Shown piece by piece: positions 35,028 through 44,440 of a stretch of 64,000 nt of DNA; position 1 is the stretch's first letter, and each line of letters opens with the position of its first letter. The notes under the pieces are model-generated. The model did not search any database and was not told where the DNA came from. It worked only from the letters and a program-made list of their open reading frames with translations. Where the stretch lies: contig NZ_ANFZ01000002.1 in the NCBI RefSeq assembly GCF_000331245.1, forward strand, positions 134,001 to 198,000, in the 5' to 3' direction. The position numbers were made by a program, and so were the translations under genes. This DNA comes from Blastomonas sp. AAP53 (GTDB taxonomy: Bacteria > Pseudomonadota > Alphaproteobacteria > Sphingomonadales > Sphingomonadaceae).

Positions 35028-36350
35028 ATGGCGACGACTACCGTCCCGACGACCGAGGCTGAACGCGACGCGCGTGCGGTCAACGCCGATGGCCATCCGG
35101 TCGCGCCGGGTGAAATCGCCATCGGTGTCGTGATCGGGCGCACGTCCGAGTTCTTCGACTTCTTCGTCTACGCCATCGCCTCGGTGCTGGTCTTCCCCAA
35201 GCTGGTCTTCCCCTATCTCGATCCGCTGACCGGCACCTTGTGGTCGTTCGCGATCTTCGCGCTGGCGTTCGTCGCGCGTCCGGCGGGAACCGCGATCTTT
35301 ACCGCGGTCGACCGCGCTTATGGTCGCGGTGCCAAGCTCACCATCGCGCTGTTCCTGCTGGGTGGGTCGACCGCGGCGATCGCGTTCCTGCCCGGCCATG
35401 CCACGATCGGCATCGGTTCGGCGCTGCTGCTCGCCTTGTTCCGCATGGGGCAGGGCGTGGCTTTGGGCGGGTCGTGGGATGGCCTTGCCTCGCTGCTCGC
35501 GCTCAATGCGCCGAAGGAAAAGCGCGGCTGGTATGCGATGATCCCGCAACTGGGCGCACCGTTCGGTCTGATCGTGGCCAGCCTGCTGTTCGCCTTCCTG
35601 ATTTCCGCGCTGCCCGCAGAGGATTTCCTCGCCTGGGGCTGGCGCTATCCGTTCTTCGTCGCTTTCGCCATCAACGTGGTGGCGCTGTTCGCCCGCCTGC
35701 GCATCGTGGTGACGCCCGAATATACCGAGCTGTTCAAGAACCAGACGCTCCAGCCCGAACCGGTGTTGGGCACGATCCGCAGCGAATGGCGGATTATCGT
35801 GCTGGGCGCGTTCGCCCCGCTGGCCAGCTTTGCCATGTTCCACATGGTGACGGTCTATCCGTTGAGCTGGGTGTTCCTGTTCACCGATGAATCGCCGGTG
35901 CGCTTCCTGCTGATCGAAGCGGGCGCTGCGGCACTGGGCGTGCTCGCAATCTTGATGTCGGGCCGGCTCGCGGACGCCTATGGTCGTCGCACCGTGTTGG
36001 CAGCGACCGCAGTTGCGATCGCGGCGTTCAGCGGCTTCGCGCCGCAGCTGCTCGATGCCGGCAGCGCGGGCGAGGCGGTGTTCATGTTCGGCGGATTTGT
36101 GCTGCTCGGGCTCGCCTTCGGTCAGTCGTCGGGTGCGCTGTCGTCATTCTTCCCCCTGAAGCACCGCTATACTGGCTCAGCGCTGACCGCAGACCTTGCC
36201 TGGCTGTTCGGCGCAGGCTTTGCCCCGATGGTGGCCCTGTGGCTGTCTGCCAATTACGGCCTGCTCGCGGCGGGGGCCTATCTGCTCTCCGGCGCGCTGG
36301 CGACGTTGGCAGCCTTGTGGTTCAACCGCGAACTTGGCCAGCAGCAGTAA
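35028..36350 (+). CDS. MFS transporter, metabolite:H+ symporter type
   Basis: A 440-residue 12-helix transporter resembling the MHS (ProP/ShiA-like) branch: GEIAIGVVIGRTSEFFDFFVY at helix 1, then RPAGTAIFTAVDRAYGRGAK at the loop 2-3 signature, and GRLADAYGRRTVLAATAVA in the second half. I start at MATTTVPTTE because a GAGGA site lies nine bases upstream; an ATG seven codons earlier is less well placed. It runs divergently from cyoA across the palindrome and FNR-like box, so the two may be regulated together. The substrate is unknown. Confidence 0.9.
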   Translation: MATTTVPTTEAERDARAVNADGHPVAPGEIAIGVVIGRTSEFFDFFVYAIASVLVFPKLVFPYLDPLTGTLWSFAIFALAFVARPAGTAIFTAVDRAYGRGAKLTIALFLLGGSTAAIAFLPGHATIGIGSALLLALFRMGQGVALGGSWDGLASLLALNAPKEKRGWYAMIPQLGAPFGLIVASLLFAFLISALPAEDFLAWGWRYPFFVAFAINVVALFARLRIVVTPEYTELFKNQTLQPEPVLGTIRSEWRIIVLGAFAPLASFAMFHMVTVYPLSWVFLFTDESPVRFLLIEAGAAALGVLAILMSGRLADAYGRRTVLAATAVAIAAFSGFAPQLLDAGSAGEAVFMFGGFVLLGLAFGQSSGALSSFFPLKHRYTGSALTADLAWLFGAGFAPMVALWLSANYGLLAAGAYLLSGALATLAALWFNRELGQQQ

Positions 36351-36377
36351 GCGCAGGCACGAAAAGGGGCAGGGGGC

Positions 36378-36572
36378 ATGTTTGTTCGCTTCGATCCGGA
36401 CTGGCCGCCCCTCGATCCACCCCGCCGCGCGCCCGATCCACCCCCGCGCCGGCTGCAGCCCGACCAGGAAAGGCGGCTGCTCCAGGCGATCGGGTTCAAC
36501 CTGGTGCTGATGATCGTCGCCCCGATCGGCGGCGCAACCGTCATCGGCGCACTTCTCGGCTGGTGGCGCTGA
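36378..36572 (+). CDS. Small proline/arginine-rich single-pass membrane protein
   Basis: A 64-residue protein with a Pro/Arg-rich N-terminal half (WPPLDPPRRAPDPPPRRLQP) and one C-terminal membrane helix (FNLVLMIVAPIGGATVIGAL). It starts 27 bases after the MFS gene on the same strand, with a GGGGCAGGGGG tract before the ATG. No family is recognised. Amphipathic layout and position support a real gene. Confidence 0.6.
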   Translation: MFVRFDPDWPPLDPPRRAPDPPPRRLQPDQERRLLQAIGFNLVLMIVAPIGGATVIGALLGWWR

Positions 36573-36609
36573 TCGTGTTGAGGCGGGAAAACGCACTATC
36601 GCGCGGAAA

Positions 36610-36686
<77 letters not shown>

Positions 36687-36773
36687 ATCGCGCCGGGAAG
36701 ACGCCATTAGCAAGCTCGTTCGTGCGCCGCCAGCCCCTTTGTGCGGCGATCCAGCTGTGCGTTGCTCCGAAGA

Positions 36774-36803
36774 TTGACCCGATGGGGTTTGGGGCGCTAT
36801 AGA
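36774..36803 (+). promoter_or_regulatory. Sigma-70-type promoter upstream of argD
   Basis: TTGACC at 36774-36779, an 18-base spacer and TATAGA at 36798-36803 form a good housekeeping-type promoter. It faces argD, whose ATG is about 120 bases downstream, and is followed at once by an intrinsic terminator-like hairpin. Confidence 0.55.
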
Positions 36804-36818
36804 TTGGACTTGCAAGCT

Positions 36819-36847
36819 GGCGGCCCTGATCAAGGGGTCGCCTTTTT
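36819..36847 (+). terminator. Terminator-like hairpin in the argD leader (possible attenuator)
   Basis: GGCGGCCC pairs with GGGTCGCC (one G-U pair, loop of about six bases) and is followed directly by five T residues, the layout of a rho-independent terminator on the plus strand. No plus-strand gene ends here; it lies between the argD promoter and the argD start. An attenuator role is inferred. The tRNA on the other strand is not served by it, because the T run is on the wrong side. Confidence 0.6.
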
Positions 36848-36930
36848 ACGTTTGGTGCAGCGGTCCCCTGCGCCTAGCCGGCTTGCCGATACATGATCCG
36901 GGATCCCGAGACAGGAAGGACAAGGCCGTC

Positions 36931-38130
36931 ATGACGATCACGCCGCTGATGCCCGTTTACCCCCGGTGCGATGTACGCCCGGTGCGCGGCGAAGGCTGTT
37001 ACCTGATCGGAGAACGTGGCGAGCGATATCTGGACTTTGCCAGCGGCATCGCGGTCAACCTGCTCGGCCATGGCCACCCGCACCTGACAAAGGCGATCCA
37101 GAAACAGGCCGAGACTTTGGTGCACGTGTCCAACCTCTATGGGAGCCCGCAGGGTGAGCATCTGGCGCAACGGCTGGTCGATTCGACCTTTGCCGACACC
37201 GTGTTCTTCACCAATTCCGGCGCAGAGGCGTGCGAATGCGCGATCAAGACCGCGCGCGCCTATCACCAGTCCGAAGGCGGCGATCCCAACCGCACTGTGC
37301 TGATCACCTTCCGGAACGCCTTTCACGGGCGCACGATGGCGACGATCAGCGCGTCGAACCAGGAGAAGATGCACAAGGGCTTTGCCCCGCTGCTGCCCGG
37401 CTTCCGCTATGTCGATTTCGATGATCTCGAAGGCGCCAAGGCGGCGATCGGGCCTGATGTCGCAGGCTTCCTGGTCGAGCCGGTGCAGGGCGAAGGCGGC
37501 GTCCGCCCGGCGTCCCCCGAGTTCATGAAGGGCCTGCGTGATCTGTGCGACGAGCACGACCTGATGCTGGTGCTCGACGAGGTCCAGTGCGGCGTTGCGC
37601 GCACCGGCACGCTCTATGCCTATGAGCAATACGGCATCGAGCCCGACATCATGGCGACCGCCAAGGGCATCGGCGGCGGCTTCCCGATGGGGGCGTGCCT
37701 CGCCACCGAAAAGGCGGCGCGCGGCATGGTCGCAGGAACGCACGGATCGACCTACGGCGGCAACCCGCTGGCGATGGCGGCGGGCGAGGCGGTGCTCGAC
37801 GTCGTCGACAATCCCGAGTTTCTCGCCCACGTCCGCACGATGAGCGAGCGCCTGCGCGGTGCGCTGGAGCAGTTGATCCCCAACCATGATGCGATCTTCG
37901 ATTCGGTGCGCGGCATGGGGCTGATGCTGGGGCTGAAGCTCAAGGATCAGGCGGAAAACCGCGCGTTCGTGGCGCATCTGCGCGATCATCACGGTTTGCT
38001 GACCGTGGCAGCCGGCGAGAATGTCGTACGCATCCTGCCGCCGCTGGTGATCGAGCAGTCTCATGTCGACGAGTTCATCGAGCGCCTGTCTGCAGGTGCG
38101 CGAGACTTTGCGATGCCGGTAGCGGCTTGA
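36931..38130 (+). CDS. argD: Acetylornithine aminotransferase
   Basis: ArgD is a PLP enzyme that converts N-acetylglutamate semialdehyde to N-acetylornithine, and can also serve lysine synthesis. The 399-residue protein shows GSPQGEHLAQRLVDSTFADT, FTNSGAEACECAIKTAR, the FHGRTMATISAS block, DEVQCGVARTGTLYAYE (PLP-ring Asp), and the PLP lysine in ATAKGIGGGFPMGA. I start at MTITPLMPVY, which has AGGAAGGA upstream; a 16-codon upstream extension is unlikely. argF follows on the same strand, so the two form an arginine-synthesis unit, separated by a repeat. Confidence 0.95.
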   Translation: MTITPLMPVYPRCDVRPVRGEGCYLIGERGERYLDFASGIAVNLLGHGHPHLTKAIQKQAETLVHVSNLYGSPQGEHLAQRLVDSTFADTVFFTNSGAEACECAIKTARAYHQSEGGDPNRTVLITFRNAFHGRTMATISASNQEKMHKGFAPLLPGFRYVDFDDLEGAKAAIGPDVAGFLVEPVQGEGGVRPASPEFMKGLRDLCDEHDLMLVLDEVQCGVARTGTLYAYEQYGIEPDIMATAKGIGGGFPMGACLATEKAARGMVAGTHGSTYGGNPLAMAAGEAVLDVVDNPEFLAHVRTMSERLRGALEQLIPNHDAIFDSVRGMGLMLGLKLKDQAENRAFVAHLRDHHGLLTVAAGENVVRILPPLVIEQSHVDEFIERLSAGARDFAMPVAA

Positions 38131-38139
38131 CGTACCTTT

Positions 38140-38282
38140 CCTCTCCCTCAGGGGAGAGGGACAGCTTCGCGTCAGCGAAGCAGGGAGAGGGGATATTGCG
38201 ATACCGCAAAGCCCTCTCCAACTTCGACTAGGAGCTGCGCTCCAAGTCTGCGTATCCTCTCCCCTGAAGGGAGAGGGGGGAG
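38140..38282. repeat. Palindromic repeat between argD and argF (family D)
   Basis: Two inverted clusters, CCTCTCCCTCAGGGGAGAGG near the start and CCTCTCCCCTGAAGGGAGAG near the end, flank smaller hairpins (GCTTCGCGTCAGCGAAGC). The whole stretch can fold into a large stem structure. It ends a few bases before argF, so it could affect argF translation or mRNA stability; this is inference. Confidence 0.75.
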
Positions 38283-38289
38283 ACATAGC

Positions 38290-39216
38290 ATGACCCGTCA
38301 TTTCCTGAACCTGTCCGATGCCGGACACGATGCCCTCGCCGCCATGCTCAACGATGCGCTCGACCGCAAGGCGGCGCGCCACGGCTGGCCGCGAGGCAAG
38401 GCTGATCCTGATGCGCCGCTCGACGGTCACACGCTCGCCATGGTGTTCGAGAAGAACTCCACCCGCACCCGCGTGTCGTTCGACATGGCGATCCGCCAGC
38501 TTGGCGGCACCAGCCTGGTTCTCGATTCCGGCAGCACGCAACTGGGGCGCGGCGAGACGGTCGCCGATACGGCGCGCGTCCTGTCGCGGATGTGCGATGC
38601 GATCATGATCCGCACCGATGACCATGCCAAGATCGAGGAAATGGCGCATTTCGCGACTGTTCCCGTGGTCAATGGCCTGACCGATCTGTCGCACCCATGC
38701 CAGATCGTCGCGGACCTGCTGACCATCATCGAGCACCGCAAGGCCTTGCCCGGACTGATCGTGGCCTGGCTGGGCGATGGCAACAATGTGCTCAACTCGA
38801 TCGTCGAGGCTGCCGGGCTGATGAAGTTCCAGGTGCGCATCGGTTGCCCGCAAGGCTATGATCCCGATCCGGCCTTCGTTGCGGCGGCACAAGCGGCAGG
38901 CGGCACGATCAGCTTCCACCGCGATGCTGCCGAAGCGGCGACGGGCGCCGATGTCCTCGTCACCGATACCTGGATCTCGATGGGGCAGGACCATGCCGAA
39001 GCCAAGCTCAAGGCCATGATGCCGTTTCAGGTCGACGACGCGCTGATGGCGCTGGCGAGGCCCGATGCGCTGTTCCTGCACTGCCTGCCCGCGCACCGCG
39101 AGGAGGAGGTCACCGCCAGCGTCATCGATGGTCCGCAATCGGTGGTGTGGGATGAGGCGGAAAACCGGCTGCACGCGCAGAAATCGGTGCTGCGCTGGGT
39201 GTTCGGCCAGATCTGA
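38290..39216 (+). CDS. argF: Ornithine carbamoyltransferase
   Basis: The enzyme joins carbamoyl phosphate and ornithine to give citrulline. The 308-residue protein has the carbamoyl-phosphate motif [16 protein letters not shown], the [14 protein letters not shown] block, the ornithine-side DTWISMGQ motif and the catalytic [11 protein letters not shown]. All are complete. The gene is downstream of argD on the same strand, with a palindromic repeat between, and is followed by a strong terminator. Confidence 0.96.
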   Translation: MTRHFLNLSDAGHDALAAMLNDALDRKAARHGWPRGKADPDAPLDGHTLAMVFEKNSTRTRVSFDMAIRQLGGTSLVLDSGSTQLGRGETVADTARVLSRMCDAIMIRTDDHAKIEEMAHFATVPVVNGLTDLSHPCQIVADLLTIIEHRKALPGLIVAWLGDGNNVLNSIVEAAGLMKFQVRIGCPQGYDPDPAFVAAAQAAGGTISFHRDAAEAATGADVLVTDTWISMGQDHAEAKLKAMMPFQVDDALMALARPDALFLHCLPAHREEEVTASVIDGPQSVVWDEAENRLHAQKSVLRWVFGQI

Positions 39217-39236
39217 CGTTCAGCCAAGTCGAACAC

Positions 39237-39272
39237 AAAAAAGCCCCGGAGCATCGCGCTTCGGGGCTTTTT
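39237..39272. terminator. Bidirectional intrinsic terminator between argF and bamD
   Basis: AAAAAAGCCCCG and CGGGGCTTTTT form a stem with a loop of about 13 bases, with an A run before and a T run after. It lies between the convergent argF and bamD genes and should stop transcription from both sides. Confidence 0.9.
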
Positions 39273-39293
39273 GAGTGAGGTTTGCCGGACGGA

Positions 39294-40073
39294 TCAGCTG
39301 GTGATCAGGTCGCTGTGCTTCTCGGTCAGCTTGTAGGCCTTTTCATACCAGTCGGAACCGGGATAGTTCGCGCCCAGCACGGCAGCGGACTTCTTCGCTT
39401 CTGCCGGGATGCCCAAAGCCAGATAGCATTCGGTCAGCCGGTACAGCGCCTCGGCGGCGTGGCTGGTGGTCTCGTACTTGTCGATCACTTCGCGGAAGCG
39501 CAGGGTCGCGGCCAGCCAGTTGGAGCTGCGCTGGTAATAGCGGCCGATTTCCATTTCCTTGCCCGCGAGGTGATCGTTGACCAGATCGACCTTCAGCCGG
39601 GCATCGGCGGCATAGCGCGTATTGGGGTAGCGGCGCATGACCTCGCCCAGCGAGGCCAGCGCCTGCTGGGTGATCTTCTGGTCGCGGGTGATATCGCTGA
39701 TCTGCTCGTAATAGTTCAGCGAGATCAGATAATAGGCGTAGGCCGCATCCTTGTTGCCCGGATGGATCGCCAGGAAGCGCTGCGCCGACTGGATCGACTT
39801 ATTGTGATCCTTGGCCAGATAATAGCTGAACGAGCTCATCAGCTGCGCGCGACGCGCCCAGGGCGAATAGGGGTGCTGACGCTCGACCTCGTCGAACAGC
39901 TCTGCCGCGATCCTGTTCTGGCCACGGTCGAGCCGGTCCTTCGCTGCCATGTACAGCGTGCTGACATCGCGCGCGATGTAGTTGGTGTTGACCTTGTTCT
40001 TGCCGCCTGCGCAGCCGGACAGCATCGCCAGCGCCGCAGCGCTTGCCATAGCCAGTTTGATCGCCTTGTTCAT
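39294..40073 (-). CDS. bamD: Outer membrane protein assembly factor BamD
   Basis: BamD is the essential lipoprotein of the BAM complex that inserts beta-barrel proteins into the outer membrane. The 259-residue protein has a lipoprotein signal with lipobox MLSGC near residue 20 and then tetratricopeptide-like helices: DRLDRGQNRIAAELFDEVERQ, FLAIHPGNKDAAYAYYLISL and VDLVNDHLAGKEMEIGRYYQ. The last block is typical of the family. It is convergent with argF. Confidence 0.94.
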   Translation of the reverse strand: MNKAIKLAMASAAALAMLSGCAGGKNKVNTNYIARDVSTLYMAAKDRLDRGQNRIAAELFDEVERQHPYSPWARRAQLMSSFSYYLAKDHNKSIQSAQRFLAIHPGNKDAAYAYYLISLNYYEQISDITRDQKITQQALASLGEVMRRYPNTRYAADARLKVDLVNDHLAGKEMEIGRYYQRSSNWLAATLRFREVIDKYETTSHAAEALYRLTECYLALGIPAEAKKSAAVLGANYPGSDWYEKAYKLTEKHSDLITS

Positions 40074-40198
40074 GGCCGCAACCCTTATCGGCTAAGCACC
40101 CGTGCGCCAAGCGCAAATCAAGCGGGGTGGCGAGGATTCGCCGTGTTGCCGTTTCGCTAGTTTTCCGCGCCTGTATCGCCGATGAACCAAGCCGAATA

Positions 40199-42268
40199 TC
40201 AGAAGCTGCCGTTGATGTTCAGCCTGACCACCGGTCCGAAAAAGCGGCTGCGATCCTCGATGAACGCGACCGGTCCTGTGCGCCGGTCCACATAGAAGGT
40301 GCGGCGAAAGGCCTCGTTGGTGCCGATGATGTTGGACAGGCCCAGCCGCACCGTCAATCCGCGCACGTTCTTGTTCTCGACATAAAAGCCAAGGTCCCCG
40401 CCTGCGATCGGGAATTCGGCCAGCTGGCTCAGCCGCACCTCGTCGGCCTGGCTGAAATCGAAATAATTGCCGCCCACCGCCCAGTCGCCGCCGGGAATGT
40501 CATAGCGCAGCTCGGCGCTGAACTCGTGGATCAGGTCGCCCGAGATGCGGCGACGAATGCCGGTGAGCGGGTCGGGAAGGCTGGACTTGCGATAGGTATA
40601 ATCAATGTCGAAGCGCACCCCGGTCCAGCCGATGACATCCATCTTGAAGGTGCTGTCGATCGAAAAGCCCCAGATGGTGGCGCTCTCGATATTGCCGGGC
40701 GCCTCGCCGGTGGCGCCGATCGGCACCTGATCGACGATATCCTCGACAAAATTGACGAACGCCTTGGCGTTGATTGATCCCAAGGCGCCCAGGTTCTGCG
40801 TTGCCTGGAAATCGACGTTCCAGCTTTGCTGGGGTACGAGTTCCGGGTTGCCGCTGTTCTGGTTTTCCGCGCCCAGATCAGCGGACGCCACGAAATCGAA
40901 GAAGTTGAGTTGGCCGACATCGCGTTGCAGGCGCAAGGAGAGGTCGAGCTTTTTCGTCGGCTTCCATGCCAGCGAGACGAAGCCCTTGGGGCGGATGAAG
41001 CTGCGCGTCAGGCCGCCCGCACCGCTTTGCATGATCTGCGAGTATTCCGCGCCCAGCGAGGTCTGCAGTGTCAGCCGGGGTGACAGCGGGTGGCCATAGC
41101 TCAGGCCGATTTCGGCGCGCTTTTCCTCCACCACCGCATCCGATCCGGGCAGCGGCACCGGCTGAAAAGCGCCTGCGGCATCCAGCAGCTGCAGGTCGGC
41201 GCTGGTGTCCAGCGTGTTGATCGCGCCCTCCAGGCTGAACTGCCAGTCGGCAGCGCCCGCCTTCCAGCCATATTCGGCGCGCGCGATGGTCTCTGTCTCG
41301 TCGATCACCGTGGCCAGGCTGTTGCCCTCGCTCGGACGGCGGTCCTCGAAGTCGAGGACCACGCGCGTGAAGAACGGGCTGTGCTCGAACCGGCGCAGGC
41401 CGATGAGCTTGAGATTGCCGCCCCCCAGCGGGAACAGGTAATCGCCGCCGATCTCGTAATTATACTCCTTCTCGGTCTCCAGATAGTCGCGGTCGCGCAC
41501 CACCTCGCCATCCGAATCCTCGGTGATGCGTACCCAGGGCCGCTCGAACGACAGGTTGAGGTTGCCGATCTGGCCGCTGTTGCCGGTGTATTTGACGCCT
41601 GCTGCAATGCGCGGCTGGTCGCCATTGACGTACAGCTCCTCATAGCGCCGGTCGGTGACATTGCCGTTCCCGTCGAGCACGCGTTCGGTCCCTGCGTTAC
41701 CGTTGCGGAAGCTGACGTTTGAAAGGCTGAGCGTATAGGCGATCTGGCCTGCCTTGCCGCTGATCGACACTTCGCCGTCGAGATATTGCGGATCGGTGCG
41801 GCGAAAGCGGACGCGCGGGCTCCAGCGGAACTGGCCGGTGAGAGAATCGATCTTGCTGACGATATTGACCACCTGGCCGGTCAGGCCCGGCAGGTTCAAG
41901 GTCGCGCCGTCGATCAGTTCGATACGGATGACGTTGCCAGCACCGATGCGGCCCAGTTCGGACACGACATCGTTGCTCTTGCCCGAAAAACGCTCGCCGT
42001 TGATCAGCACGTTGCTGCCGCCCTGGCCAAGTCCGCGCCGGTCCTCGCCCTCGGCGATCGAGAAGCCGGGGATCTGCTGCACCATGTCGAGCGCGGTGCG
42101 CGGGGCGAAGCGGTCGAAATAATCGGGCGTGAAGCTGCGCAGCGCAGCCGTCTGGCCCGCCGGAGCGGCAGCGGCAGTGTCTGCCGGCGGCGCATCCTGC
42201 GCCATGACCGCTGCTGGCATGAAAGCGATGGCCAGCGCCGCTGCAGATCCAAGATACCGGCTTTTCAA
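40199..42268 (-). CDS. TonB-dependent receptor
   Basis: An outer-membrane receptor of about 689 residues with an N-terminal plug (TALDMVQQIPGFSIAEGEDR, QGGSNVLINGERFSGKSNDV) and a long beta-barrel ending in a terminal Phe (VVRLNINGSF), as OMPs do. I choose a TTG start giving the signal peptide MKSRYLGSAAALAIAFMPAAVMA, with GGGGGAA upstream. A GTG at 42289 would add seven residues. The substrate, a siderophore, cobalamin, carbohydrate or other ligand, cannot be read. The gene is divergent from the PH-domain gene. Confidence 0.88.
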   Translation of the reverse strand: MKSRYLGSAAALAIAFMPAAVMAQDAPPADTAAAAPAGQTAALRSFTPDYFDRFAPRTALDMVQQIPGFSIAEGEDRRGLGQGGSNVLINGERFSGKSNDVVSELGRIGAGNVIRIELIDGATLNLPGLTGQVVNIVSKIDSLTGQFRWSPRVRFRRTDPQYLDGEVSISGKAGQIAYTLSLSNVSFRNGNAGTERVLDGNGNVTDRRYEELYVNGDQPRIAAGVKYTGNSGQIGNLNLSFERPWVRITEDSDGEVVRDRDYLETEKEYNYEIGGDYLFPLGGGNLKLIGLRRFEHSPFFTRVVLDFEDRRPSEGNSLATVIDETETIARAEYGWKAGAADWQFSLEGAINTLDTSADLQLLDAAGAFQPVPLPGSDAVVEEKRAEIGLSYGHPLSPRLTLQTSLGAEYSQIMQSGAGGLTRSFIRPKGFVSLAWKPTKKLDLSLRLQRDVGQLNFFDFVASADLGAENQNSGNPELVPQQSWNVDFQATQNLGALGSINAKAFVNFVEDIVDQVPIGATGEAPGNIESATIWGFSIDSTFKMDVIGWTGVRFDIDYTYRKSSLPDPLTGIRRRISGDLIHEFSAELRYDIPGGDWAVGGNYFDFSQADEVRLSQLAEFPIAGGDLGFYVENKNVRGLTVRLGLSNIIGTNEAFRRTFYVDRRTGPVAFIEDRSRFFGPVVRLNINGSF

Positions 42269-42487
42269 GAAGATTCCCCCGCATGACACGGATGCTGCCC
42301 GACTGTCGCAGTGGTCAACTACATCCGTAGACGTCCCTTGGTCCCTTGCCGTCCCGTCGTGCGCTCCAGGTTCGACCGGCGGTCATCCAGCTTCGACCAA
42401 ATGCAATTGGTTCGCAGCACGATGCAATCCCGTTTACCGCCGCGAGCATGCCGGTTAAGACAGGCGGCTTCAGGGGGAGGACGCGCC

Positions 42488-43063
42488 ATGGACCCGCACG
42501 ACATTATCGAACATCGCCCGATCGAGAACCGGTCCACCGTGCGTCGGATGGAAGGGCTGCCGCGCATCGAGTTCCGCTCGTCCACCTTCGCCTGGCTGTT
42601 CCAGTCGGGCAGCGGGTGGATCATCCTCGCGCTGGCGATCGCTGTGATCGCGGGCGGATCCTATGCGGGATACTGGTGGCAGACCTCTGCCGTGCTCGCG
42701 GTGGTGCTGGGCGTCTATATCGCCTGGACGCACATCGAAAACCGCACCAGCCTGTTCTGGATCGACGACCAGCGCTTGTTCATGCGCCGCGGCATCCTGA
42801 TGCGCAGCGAGGAAGAAATCGAGCTGTACCGCATCAAAGACGTCAAGGTGTCGTTCTCGATCATCCAGCAGATGTTCGACAACGGCACCATCCAGATTTC
42901 ATCCTCCGATTCGAGCGGGCGGCTGGCCTCGGCCGCGCCGCATCCGCGCACCTCGATCGAGGTGACCAATGTGCGCGACGCCCGCGCGATCCGCGCCGAA
43001 CTGCGCGACCGGGTGGAGGCGATCCGGCAAAGGCGCGGCGTGCGCGAACTCGATATCGGCTGA
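42488..43063 (+). CDS. PH-domain (bPH2/YdbS-like) membrane protein
   Basis: A 191-residue protein with two close membrane helices (SGWIILALAIAVIAGGSYAGYWW and SAVLAVVLGVYIAWTHI, about residues 38-82). A C-terminal bacterial PH domain follows, with SLFWIDDQRLFMRRGILMRSE and the ELYRIKDVKVSFSIIQQMFD pattern of YdbS/YdbT-type proteins. I start at MDPHDIIEHR, which has GGGGAGG upstream. The function of this family is not established. An M20 peptidase gene follows 12 bases later. Confidence 0.8.
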   Translation: MDPHDIIEHRPIENRSTVRRMEGLPRIEFRSSTFAWLFQSGSGWIILALAIAVIAGGSYAGYWWQTSAVLAVVLGVYIAWTHIENRTSLFWIDDQRLFMRRGILMRSEEEIELYRIKDVKVSFSIIQQMFDNGTIQISSSDSSGRLASAAPHPRTSIEVTNVRDARAIRAELRDRVEAIRQRRGVRELDIG

Positions 43064-43075
43064 CAGGGAAACACC

Positions 43076-44389
43076 ATGACATTGAAGACCTTCGGCCTTG
43101 CTGCCGCCACCGCATTGCTCGCTTTTGCCACGCCCGCGCATGCCAAGCTGTCTTCGCAGGAAGCGAAGATGGTCGAGGCGGTGGACAAGGGCCACGACCG
43201 CTGGATCGGCGTGCTCGAGGCGATTACGCGGCAGAACAGCGGCAGCCGCAACCTCGCGGGTGTCAAAAAGGTCGGCGACATGGTGACGCCCGAGCTCGAG
43301 AAACTGGGCTTCAAGGTCGAATGGGTCGACCAGAGCGCGGCCAAGCGTTCGGGCCACCTCATCGCCACGCGCACCGGTCGCCCCGGCAGCACCAAGATGC
43401 TGTTGATCGGCCATCTCGACACCGTGTTCGAACCCGATTCGCCCTTCCAGGGGGTCAAGCGGCTCAACGAGACGACGCTCGAAGGCCCGGGGATCGAGGA
43501 CAACAAGGGCGGGGTCGTCACCATGTTCGCGGCGCTCGAGGCGATGCAGGCAGCAGGCACGCTGTCCGCTGCGACCATCACCGTCGTGCTCACCGGTGAC
43601 GAGGAGGATGCGGGCGATCCTATCGATGTCGCGCGCGCGGACCTCGTCAAGTGGGGCCAATGGGCCGATGTCGCGCTCGATTTCGAGGGCTTGAGCCAGA
43701 TCGACGGCAAGGACATGGGCGCAATCGCGCGCCGCTCCTCCAATAGCTGGCAGATCAACGCCACCGGCAAGGAAGGGCACAGCCAGGGCATCTTTTCGAC
43801 AAGCGCGGGGCATGGCGCGATCTACGAGCTGGTGCGGATCATCGACCGCTTTCATAAGGAACTGCCCGAGGACAAATTGACCTTCAACGTCGGCCTGATC
43901 GCGGGTGGATCGGTGGCGCAGCTCGATGCCGATCTGGTCCGCGCGCAGGTGGCGGGCAAGACCAACATCATCCCGGCCCTGGCAGTAGCGCGCGGCGATT
44001 TCCGCACATTGAGCGACGAACAGTCCGAGCGGATCAAGGCCAAGATGCAGGCGATCGTCGCCCAGCACCTGCCCGGCACTAGCGCCGAGATCGTCTTCGA
44101 ACAGGGCTATCCGCCGATGGCCCCGACCGAAGGCAATCGCGGCCTGCTCCGCCGCCTCAACCTCATCAACGCCGACCTCGGCCTCGAACAGATGGCCGAA
44201 CTCGATCCGCTGAAGCGCGGCGCGGGCGATATCTCGTTCGTCGCGCGCTATGTCGACGGGCTGGTCGGCATGGGCCCTGCGGGCGACGGCGCGCATGCTC
44301 CAGGAGAGACGGTCGATCTGCCGAGCATCAAGCGCCAGGCGAAAAGGGCCGCGATTTTGATGACGCGGTTGTCGATGGAGAAAAGGTGA
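43076..44389 (+). CDS. Periplasmic M20-family metallopeptidase (carboxypeptidase G2-like)
   Basis: A 437-residue zinc hydrolase with a cleavable signal peptide (MTLKTFGLAAATALLAFATPAHA), so it acts in the periplasm. The M20 metal motifs are present: LIGHLDTVFEPD (His and Asp), GPGIEDNKGGVV (bridging Asp), and VLTGDEEDAGDP (general base Glu and metal ligand). An intervening lid or dimerisation domain is seen (about residues 215-330). The nearest named relatives are glutamate carboxypeptidases; the substrate is inferred only. It follows the PH-domain gene and may share its message. Confidence 0.87.
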   Translation: MTLKTFGLAAATALLAFATPAHAKLSSQEAKMVEAVDKGHDRWIGVLEAITRQNSGSRNLAGVKKVGDMVTPELEKLGFKVEWVDQSAAKRSGHLIATRTGRPGSTKMLLIGHLDTVFEPDSPFQGVKRLNETTLEGPGIEDNKGGVVTMFAALEAMQAAGTLSAATITVVLTGDEEDAGDPIDVARADLVKWGQWADVALDFEGLSQIDGKDMGAIARRSSNSWQINATGKEGHSQGIFSTSAGHGAIYELVRIIDRFHKELPEDKLTFNVGLIAGGSVAQLDADLVRAQVAGKTNIIPALAVARGDFRTLSDEQSERIKAKMQAIVAQHLPGTSAEIVFEQGYPPMAPTEGNRGLLRRLNLINADLGLEQMAELDPLKRGAGDISFVARYVDGLVGMGPAGDGAHAPGETVDLPSIKRQAKRAAILMTRLSMEKR

Positions 44390-44440
44390 GGGGTTGGCGG
44401 GATGTTGAATGGCTGATTGTGGGTGGGGGGCTGCCTAAGA

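Noticed and set aside
36874-39174. Minus-strand frame of 766 residues across argD and argF
   Set aside because: It is antisense to two clear arginine genes and runs through the intergenic repeat. No motif is visible.
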